Shown here: positions 58,828-64,000 of the stretch, piece by piece
How positions within the stretch are numbered: position 1 is the stretch's first letter
Layout: each line of letters begins with the position of its first letter
Program-made: the position numbers and the translations under genes
The notes under the pieces: model-generated
Database searches by the model: none
What the model saw: the letters and a program-made list of their open reading frames with translations, nothing else
Told to the model about the DNA's origin: nothing
DNA from: Nocardiopsis composta
GTDB lineage: Bacteria; Actinomycetota; Actinomycetes; Streptosporangiales; Streptosporangiaceae
NCBI RefSeq assembly: GCF_014200805.1
Contig: NZ_JACHDB010000002.1
Span: 992,001-1,056,000, forward strand
DNA: 64,000 nt
Reading direction: 5' to 3'

Positions 58828-59671
58828 CGGCGGCCGCCCTCTTCATGCTCCTGGGATCCATGCCGGCCAGCGCGTCGGTGCCGGTCTCGGCGTTGTGCGC
58901 GTGCGCGAGGTGGTGCAGGCCGAAGGCGGCGTCCATGCCGGCGCGCATCCCCTGCAGGTCCTCGGCCTGGTTGACGGCGCGCTTGGCCAGCGCCAGCCCG
59001 AACCGGGGCATCCGGCCGATCCGCTCGGCCAGCGCGACGGCCTCCCCGGCCAGCTCCTCGCGCGGCACCACCCGGTTGACCATGCCGACCTCGTAGGCGC
59101 GGTGCGCGCTCATCCGGTCCCCGGTGAACAGGAACTCCTTGGCGATCCGGGGCGGCATCACCCAGGGGTGGGCGAAGTACTCCACGCCGGGCACGCCCAT
59201 CCGCAGCACCGGGTCGCTGAAGAAGGCGTCCTCGGCGGCGACGATCAGGTCGCAGCACCAGGCCAGCATCAGGCCGCCGGCCACGCAGGCGCCCTGCACC
59301 ATGGCCACGGTCGGCTTGGGCAGTTCCCGCCAGCGCCGGCACATGCCCAGGTAGACCTCTGCCTCGCGGGCGAACCGGCGCTCGCCGCCGGCCTTGTCGG
59401 AGTGGTCCCACCACAGGCCCGCGCGGCGCTCGAAGGGGCAGTCGGCGTCCCGGCCGGGGCTGCCGATGTCGTGGCCGGCGGAGAAGTGCCCGCCGGCGCC
59501 GGCGAGCACGACCGCGGCGACGCCGTCCTCCTCCGCCGCCCGGTAGAAGGCGGCGTCCAGCGCGTAGGTCATCGCCGAGTTCTGCGCGTTGCGGTACTCG
59601 GGCCGGTTCATCGTGATGACGGCGACGGACTCCTCTGCGCCGCGCCGCTCGTAGCGGACGACGTCGTCCAT
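58817..59671 (-). CDS. Enoyl-CoA hydratase/isomerase (crotonase)
   Basis: 284-residue crotonase-fold protein: VAVITMNRPEYRNAQNSAMTYAL (about 17-39), oxyanion-hole segments VVLAGAGGHFSAGHDIG (about 56-72) and VQGACVAGGLMLAWCCDLIVAAEDAFF (about 120-146), PVLRMGVPGVEYFAHPW (about 149-165). Usual length. It hydrates or isomerises an enoyl-CoA made by the dehydrogenase pair encoded just downstream. ATG at 59671 with GAGGAGG 7 nt upstream. It is the first gene of the minus-strand unit and starts 51 bp from a KstR2-type box shared with the divergent ipdF-kstR2-fadA6 unit. Confidence 0.88.
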   Translation of the reverse strand: MDDVVRYERRGAEESVAVITMNRPEYRNAQNSAMTYALDAAFYRAAEEDGVAAVVLAGAGGHFSAGHDIGSPGRDADCPFERRAGLWWDHSDKAGGERRFAREAEVYLGMCRRWRELPKPTVAMVQGACVAGGLMLAWCCDLIVAAEDAFFSDPVLRMGVPGVEYFAHPWVMPPRIAKEFLFTGDRMSAHRAYEVGMVNRVVPREELAGEAVALAERIGRMPRFGLALAKRAVNQAEDLQGMRAGMDAAFGLHHLAHAHNAETGTDALAGMDPRSMKRAAADGS

Positions 59672-59722
59672 GTGCGGGCCTCCTCGCTCCGGTCGACGGG
59701 CGTACGGATGCTCCTGTTTTCT

Positions 59723-59736
59723 AACAAGTGTTTGGT
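59723..59736. promoter_or_regulatory. KstR2-type operator
   Basis: AACAAGTGTTTGGT fits the published KstR2 palindrome AnCAAGnnCTTGnT with one mismatch. It lies between the two divergent units, 52 bp from the crotonase start and 60 bp from the SDR start, where KstR2 could repress both. Confidence 0.65.
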
Positions 59737-59795
59737 AGGGTAACATGCGTGCGACCGGCGGCCCAGGCCGCGCGCCCCGAGCGGGAGGTCCCCCG

Positions 59796-60578
59796 ATGAA
59801 CGCGGTGCCGCCCTACGTTCCCGGCCACGGGCTGATGCGCGGCCGCACCGCCGTGGTCACCGCCGCCGCCGGCACCGGAATCGGCGGCGCCACCGCCCGC
59901 CGCCTGCTGGAGGAGGGCGCTCGGGTGCTGCTGAGCGACGCCCACCACCGGAGGCTGGAGCAGACCACCGCCGGACTGGCCGCCGAGTTCGGCGCCTCCG
60001 CGGTCGCCTCCGCACCCTGCGACGTGACCGACGAGGAGCAGGTCGCCGCCATGTTCGGTGCGGCGCTGGACCGGTTCGGCCGGCTGGACGCGGTGGTGAA
60101 CAACGCCGGCCTCGGCGGCACGGCCCGGCTCACCGAGATGACCGACCGGCAGTGGGGCCGGGTGCTGGACGTCACTCTCACCGGGACCATGCGCTGCACC
60201 CGGGCCGCGCTGCGGCTGATGGCCGGCGGCGGGGGCGGCGCGATCGTCAACAACGCCTCGGTCCTGGGCTGGCGCGCCCAGGAGGGACAGGCGCACTACG
60301 CCGCCGCCAAGGCCGGGGTGATGGCGCTGACCAGGTGCGCGGCGGTGGAGGCGGCCGGCGACGGGATCCGGGTGAACGCGGTCGCGCCCAGCCTGGCGGT
60401 CCACCCCAACCTGGCCAAGGCCGCCTCCGAGGAACTGCTCGCCGGACTCGCCGCCCGGGAGGCCTTCGGCCGGCACGCCGAGCCGTGGGAGGTCGCCAAC
60501 GTTATCGTCTTCCTGGCCAGTGACTACTCCTCGTACATGACCGGGGAGGTCGTCTCAGTTTCGAGTCGGAGAGCGTGA
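59796..60578 (+). CDS. ipdF: IpdF-like SDR oxidoreductase
   Basis: 260-residue short-chain dehydrogenase: cofactor segment AVVTAAAGTGIGGATARRLLEEGA (about 18-41), LDAVVNNAGLGGTARLTEM (about 96-114), Ser in NNASVLGWRAQEG (about 151-163), Tyr-Lys in AHYAAAKAGVMALTRCAAVEAA (about 165-186), then IRVNAVAPSLAVHPNLAKA. The order SDR-kstR2-fadA6 is the one known for mycobacterial ipdF, where the enzyme reduces a HIP-CoA intermediate of steroid C/D-ring breakdown. ATG at 59796 with GGGAGG 8 nt upstream; an upstream ATG at 59745 is less likely. The stop overlaps the next start by 4 nt. Confidence 0.78.
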   Translation: MNAVPPYVPGHGLMRGRTAVVTAAAGTGIGGATARRLLEEGARVLLSDAHHRRLEQTTAGLAAEFGASAVASAPCDVTDEEQVAAMFGAALDRFGRLDAVVNNAGLGGTARLTEMTDRQWGRVLDVTLTGTMRCTRAALRLMAGGGGGAIVNNASVLGWRAQEGQAHYAAAKAGVMALTRCAAVEAAGDGIRVNAVAPSLAVHPNLAKAASEELLAGLAAREAFGRHAEPWEVANVIVFLASDYSSYMTGEVVSVSSRRA

Positions 60579-61204
60579 CGTCAACGATGAGTCCACGGCG
60601 ACGCAACGCGGAGGGCGCGGCCGCGGCGCGCGCGGCCCGGCGCACCGAACTGCTCGGCACCGCGGCGGAGGTCTTCGCCGCGCGCGGGTACGCGGCCACC
60701 ACGGTGCGCGAGGTCGCCGACGCGGCGGGCATGCTCGGCGGCAGCCTCTACTACCACTTCGACTCCAAGGAGTCGATGATCGACGAGATCCTGTCCGGGT
60801 TCCTCACCGCGCTGTGGCGCGACTACGACGCGGTCCTGGCCCGCGGCGGCGGCGCCGAGCAGACGCTGAGGGGCCTGGTCACCGCCTCGTTCCAGGCGAT
60901 CGACCGGGACCGCCCCGCGGTCGTGCTCTACCAGAACGAGGCCAAGCACCTGGCGTCCAACCCCCGGTTCGGCTACCTGGCCGAGTCGGGGGCGCGCTTC
61001 CGCGAGATGTGGACGGGCCTGCTGGAGCAGGGCTCCCGGGACGGCTCGTTCCGCGCCGACCTGGACGCCCCGGTCGTCTACCGGTTCATCCGCGACACCG
61101 TGTGGCTGGCCGCGGGCTGGTACCGGCCGGGCGGGCGGCTGAGCCCCGACGAGATCGCCGAGCAGTACCTGGCCCTGGTCCTGGAGGGGATCCGAGGGCG
61201 CTGA
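60575..61204 (+). CDS. kstR2: KstR2-like TetR-family repressor
   Basis: 209-residue TetR regulator: HTH AAEVFAARGYAATTVREVADAAGMLGGSLYYHFDSKESMIDEIL (about 28-71). The ligand domain strongly recalls KstR2: TASFQAIDRDRPAVVLYQNEAKHLASNPRFGYL (about 105-137), MWTGLLEQGSRDGSFRADLD (about 147-166), VYRFIRDTVWLAAGWYRPGG (about 169-188) and QYLALVLEGI. In mycobacteria KstR2 represses the HIP (steroid C/D-ring) genes and is released by HIP-CoA. GTG start overlaps the ipdF-like stop by 4 nt, with GGAGAG ahead. A KstR2-type box lies upstream of the unit, consistent with autoregulation. Confidence 0.82.
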   Translation: MTSTMSPRRRNAEGAAAARAARRTELLGTAAEVFAARGYAATTVREVADAAGMLGGSLYYHFDSKESMIDEILSGFLTALWRDYDAVLARGGGAEQTLRGLVTASFQAIDRDRPAVVLYQNEAKHLASNPRFGYLAESGARFREMWTGLLEQGSRDGSFRADLDAPVVYRFIRDTVWLAAGWYRPGGRLSPDEIAEQYLALVLEGIRGR

Positions 61205-61223
61205 CCAGCGAAGGAGGAGGAAG

Positions 61224-62378
61224 GTGGCCGAGGCCTACATCGTCGAGGCGGTCCGTACCCCGGTCGGCAGGCGCGGCGGCGGGCTCGCCGGCGTCCACCC
61301 CGCCGACCTGGGCGCGCACGCGCTGCAGGCGCTCATCGACCGGTCCGGCGCCGACCCCTCCGCCGTCGACGACGTGGTCTTCGGCTGCGTGGACACCCTC
61401 GGCCCGCAGGCCGGGGACATCGCCCGCACCGCCTGGCTGGCCGCCGGGCTGCCCGAGGAGGTGCCCGGGGTCACCGTCGACCGGCAGTGCGGCTCCTCCC
61501 AGCAGGCGGTGCACTTCGCCGCGCAGGCGGTGCTCTCCGGCACCGCCGACCTGGTGGTCGCCGGGGGAGTGCAGAGCATGTCCCAGGTCCCGATCGGCGC
61601 CGCGATGACCGCCGGCGATGCGCCCGGCCGCGCCGGTGGGCCGTTCCTCGGCTCCCGCGGCTGGGTGCGGCGCTACGGGACCGGCGAGGTCGACCAGTTC
61701 CGCGGCGCGGAGACGATCGCCGAGCAGTGGGGGCTGACCCGGGAGCGGATGGAGGACTACGCGCTGGAGTCGCACCGCAGGGCCGCCGCGGCCGCCGACG
61801 CCGGGCGGTTCGCCGCCGAGACCGCGCCCTGCTCAGGCGTCGCCGCGGACGAGGGTCCGCGCCGGGACACCACCCGGGAGAGGATGGCCGCGCTGCCGGA
61901 GCTGGTGCCCGGCGGGCGGCTCACCGCCGCGCTGGCCTCCCAGCTCTCCGACGCCGCGGCCGCGCTGCTGATCGCCTCGGAGCGGGCGGTTGCCGAGCAC
62001 GGCCTCACCCCCCGCGCCCGCGTGCACCACCTCTCCGCGCGCGGCGAGGACCCGATCCGGATGCTCACCGCCCCCATCCCGGCCACCGCCCGCGCACTGC
62101 GGCGCACCGGGCTGTCCGTCGGCGACATCGACGTATTCGAGGTCAACGAGGCGTTCGCCTCGGTGGTCCTGGCCTGGCTCGCCGACACCGGCGCCGACCC
62201 GGCCCGGGTCAACCCGAACGGCGGCGCGATCGCCCTGGGCCACCCGCTCGGCGCCACCGGCGCCCGGATGATGACCACCCTGCTGCACGAACTGGAGCGC
62301 ACCGGCGGCCGCTACGGCCTGCAGACCATGTGCGAGGGCGGCGGCCAGGCCAACGTCACCATCATCGAACGGCTCTGA
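61224..62378 (+). CDS. fadA6: FadA6-like acyl-CoA thiolase
   Basis: 384-residue thiolase with all catalytic residues: EAYIVEAVRTPVGRRGGGLAG at the start, nucleophile Cys in VDRQCGSSQQAVHFAAQAVL (about 86-105), NEAFASVVLAW (about 310-320), His in NPNGGAIALGHPLGATGARMM (about 332-352) and the second Cys in TMCEGGGQANVTIIE (about 369-383). It cleaves a 3-ketoacyl-CoA; FadA6 does so in HIP breakdown. GTG start after AAGGAGGAGG. Third gene of the ipdF-kstR2-fadA6 unit. A generic acetyl-CoA acyltransferase is the alternative, but gene order favours FadA6. Confidence 0.85.
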   Translation: MAEAYIVEAVRTPVGRRGGGLAGVHPADLGAHALQALIDRSGADPSAVDDVVFGCVDTLGPQAGDIARTAWLAAGLPEEVPGVTVDRQCGSSQQAVHFAAQAVLSGTADLVVAGGVQSMSQVPIGAAMTAGDAPGRAGGPFLGSRGWVRRYGTGEVDQFRGAETIAEQWGLTRERMEDYALESHRRAAAAADAGRFAAETAPCSGVAADEGPRRDTTRERMAALPELVPGGRLTAALASQLSDAAAALLIASERAVAEHGLTPRARVHHLSARGEDPIRMLTAPIPATARALRRTGLSVGDIDVFEVNEAFASVVLAWLADTGADPARVNPNGGAIALGHPLGATGARMMTTLLHELERTGGRYGLQTMCEGGGQANVTIIERL

Positions 62379-62401
62379 ACCGGGCGGCCCGCGATCCTGT
62401 T

Positions 62402-62855
62402 GCGGTGACGGCGCAGGGAGGGGTGGGGCTGAGGTGGTCACCCGGGTGCGGCATCTCGCGGAGCGAAGGTTCAGACGGGCGGCGACGGCGGGAGGAGGAC
62501 CGGCTGGCCGGTCGGGCGCGGCATCTCGCGGGGCGGGGGTTCAGACGGGTGGCGACGGCGCAGGGAGGGGCGGGGCGGGCATCCCAGCCGGGCGCGGCAC
62601 CCCACGGGGCCAGGGTTCAAACGAGCGGCGACGGCGCAGGGAGGGGCGGGGCGGGCATCCCAGCCGGGCGCGGCACCCCACGGGGCCAGGGTTCAAACGA
62701 GCGGTGACGGCGGGAGGAGGACCGGCTGGTCGGTCGGGTGCGGCATCTCGCGGGGCCGGGGTTCAAACAGGCAGCGACGGCGGGAGGAGGACCGGCTGGT
62801 CGGTTGAGCGCGGCACCCCACGGGGCCGGGGTTCAAACGGGCGGCAAGGGCGGGA
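62402..62855 (+). repeat. Tandem minisatellite array 1 (70-bp A and longer B units)
   Basis: About six units. Each carries GGCGACGGCG near its start and ends GGGGTTCAAAC or GGGTTCAGAC. Type A (about 70 bp) has GGGAGGAGGACCGGCTGG; type B (about 76 bp) has GCAGGGAGGGGCGGGGCGGG. Two adjacent B units are nearly identical. Array 2 is its inverse. No ribosome-binding-site-supported gene spans it and 70 is not a multiple of 3. Confidence 0.85.
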
Positions 62856-63460
62856 GCGAGCCGGGGCGGCATTCACCGGCCCGGCCCGTGCTTCCGCTGG
62901 GAGAGAAGGAAGCGGCGGCGCCCCGGTGAGGGGACGAGCCTGCCTGCTCCTAGTAGGGGGTATGCCCCATATGTCGGGTCGACAGAGAGGTTAGGCGGGA
63001 ACGGCGTGGCCTGCGCGCCTCCCGGTCGGCCCGGATGACGTGTACCGGCGAGTAGCACCCCCTTCAGGGCATCCCTAACCCACGCCGGTCACTCAGAGTG
63101 GTGAAGTGGGGTCTTTAGGAGGGGGTGAGGGTGGAGTTGCGCCTCTTCGCCGCCCCTCTGCGGGTTCCGGTGCTCTCTTTTCCTGCCTTTCGGGCGCTCC
63201 AAGCCTCCGATCGCCCCCTGAAACAGGGCGATTCGGGCCTCGGGCCCCTGATCAAGGCCGGGGTGTGCGCCCCCACGTCGAGGAGGCGACGTGGAGATGC
63301 GCAGGGCACTCCCCTTCACCCTCACTGTGCGTGTTCGCCCAGGTCGCGGGGGTCGGTGCTCCCAGGCGGACTGGCCCTGGCGCCGGGGCAACGCCGACGC
63401 GGCGACCCCGCAGCTCCGCCTGGCCCTGCCGCACACGACCGGCCGCCCCGGCCTGCTCCC
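62856..63460. other. Core between the inverted repeat arrays
   Basis: About 600 bp, less GC-rich than the arrays. The inverted repeat extends into both ends (GGGAGC, then GCCGGGGCGGC). Features: GCTTCC/GGAAGC hairpin near 62890, CCCTGAAACAGGG near 63219, and CCACGTCG-AGGAGG-CGACGTGG at 63273-63294, whose loop is a perfect ribosome binding site 10 nt before an ATG at 63297. The 60-codon frame from that ATG ends at a TGA inside array 2. No protein family is recognised. Confidence 0.45.
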
Positions 63461-63803
63461 GCCCTTGCCGTCCGTTTGAACCCTGGCCCCGTGGGGTGCC
63501 GCGCCCGGCTGGGATGCTCGCTCCGTCCCTCCCTGCGCCGTCGCTGCCTGTTTGAACCCCCGCCCCGCGAGATGCCGCACCCGATCGACCAGCCGGTCCT
63601 CCTCCCGCCGTCGCTGCCTGTTTGAACCCCCGCCCCGCGAGATGCCGCACCCGATCGACCAGCCGGTCCTCCTCCCGCCGTCGCTGCCTGTTTGAACCCC
63701 CGCCCCGCGAGATGCCGCACCCGATCGACCAGCCGGTCCTCCTCCCGCCGTCGCTGCCTGTTTGAACCTTCGCTCCGCGAGATGCCGCGCCCGGGGGACC
63801 ACC
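63461..63803 (-). repeat. Tandem minisatellite array 2, inverted relative to array 1
   Basis: Contains three identical 70-bp units at 63547-63616, 63617-63686 and 63687-63756, followed by a diverged partial unit and preceded by a B-type unit. Plus-strand units begin CCTGTTTGAACCCCCGCCCC. Identity of the three copies indicates very recent amplification or ongoing exchange. Confidence 0.9.
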
Positions 63804-63886
63804 TTCGCCCCGACCCTGATGGCCCCGCCCCTGACGGCCCCGGCCGTTCTTGACCGCCCCGGCCCGGCGGGCCGGGCGGAACGGGG

Positions 63887-64000
63887 TCAGGACGCAGGCC
63901 GGCGCAGGCCCGCCAGGCGGTCCAGGGTCTGCACCGCGTCGGCGACGACGCTCTCTATCAGCTCCGCGCAGTCGGGCAGGTCGTCCACGGCCGTGACGGC
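63887..64000 (-). CDS. C-terminal fragment of a gene cut by the window edge
   Basis: The last 37 codons and TGA stop of a minus-strand gene whose start lies beyond the window. The residues read AVTAVDDLPDCAELIESVVA, then DAVQTLDRLAGLRRPAS. This resembles the tail of nitronate monooxygenase/NPD-type flavoproteins (VDDLPxxAELI), which would fit an IpdC-like member of a KstR2 regulon, but so short a piece supports only a tentative statement. Codon bias is normal for the region. Confidence 0.45.
   Translation of the reverse strand, partial: AVTAVDDLPDCAELIESVVADAVQTLDRLAGLRRPAS

Noticed and set aside
62402-62855. tRNA T-arm-like GGTTCAAAC
   Set aside because: It recurs in every repeat unit and no acceptor, D or anticodon arms can be formed around it.
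63089-63802. Minus-strand frame with repeated GAASRGAGVQTG-like peptides
   Set aside because: It is the translation of the 70-bp tandem repeat; because 70 is not a multiple of 3 the peptide changes frame from unit to unit, which argues against coding.
62402-63803. CRISPR array
   Set aside because: The whole 70-bp unit repeats without variable spacers, and no cas genes are present.

Overview
The window is 64 kb of very GC-rich chromosome (third codon positions almost all G or C, frequent GTG and some TTG starts, 4-nt stop/start overlaps). This is typical of an actinomycete. A Rv3235-family protein, TreY/TreZ, a two-domain Lrp regulator and a KstR2-like regulator fit a soil-type Streptosporangiales or Nocardiopsaceae member, but the genus is inferred, not proven. 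I see no rRNA or tRNA genes, no complete insertion sequence, no CRISPR array and no prophage.

Layout. 0-6 kb: Rv3235-family gene, then a two-domain Lrp/AsnC regulator divergent from an uptake-and-hydrolysis unit (amidohydrolase, AbgT transporter, second amidohydrolase). 6.7-16.8 kb: glycosyltransferase, APH-type kinase, PstS lipoprotein without pstCAB, type II dehydroquinase, trehalose enzyme TreY, SnoaL-like protein, RlmA-type rRNA methyltransferase. 16.8-26.4 kb: FMN-binding oxidase-like protein, HicAB toxin-antitoxin, TreZ, class III aminotransferase, fused PabAB, lipoate ligase, an orphan small gene. 26.6-33.1 kb: acyl-CoA dehydrogenase, LutABC lactate oxidation operon, FAH-family hydrolase, divergent FadR-type regulator. 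33.6-40.8 kb: membrane-anchored ACT protein, P450 with alpha/beta hydrolase, two small membrane proteins, flavin monooxygenase divergent from a TetR regulator that runs in frame into a HhH-GPD DNA-repair domain. 40.9-44.2 kb: TerC, a small membrane protein and an Nramp-like transporter.

The most interesting block is 44.5-55.3 kb. An NDP-forming acyl-CoA ligase, a class III CoA-transferase and a ThDP enzyme resembling 2-hydroxyacyl-CoA lyase 2 (ILVBL type) form one minus-strand unit. An OFA-like MFS transporter lies just upstream. A divergent plus-strand operon encodes SucC-like and SucD-like ligase subunits and an aldehyde dehydrogenase. All three transcription units carry a near-palindromic box, ATACTGCATACAGTAT, which ties them into one regulon. 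The simplest reading is uptake of a 2-hydroxy acid (or oxalate-like acid), CoA activation, C-C cleavage to formyl-CoA plus aldehyde, oxidation of the aldehyde and re-activation of the acid.

55.8-62.4 kb looks like part of a KstR2 (HIP, steroid C/D-ring) regulon: SDR, paired acyl-CoA dehydrogenases (only one with the catalytic Glu), crotonase, then divergently an IpdF-like SDR, KstR2 and a FadA6-like thiolase, with a KstR2-type box between the two units. The right end (62.4-63.8 kb) holds two tandem minisatellite arrays in inverted orientation around a roughly 570-bp core, followed by the 3' end of a gene cut by the window edge.

Three dispersed repeat families punctuate the intergenic DNA: a 23-bp motif whose TGA is the stop codon of three unrelated genes (one copy is part of a 191-bp element with inverted ends), palindromic elements built on a GACGTTGCGG core, and the terminal 70-bp arrays.
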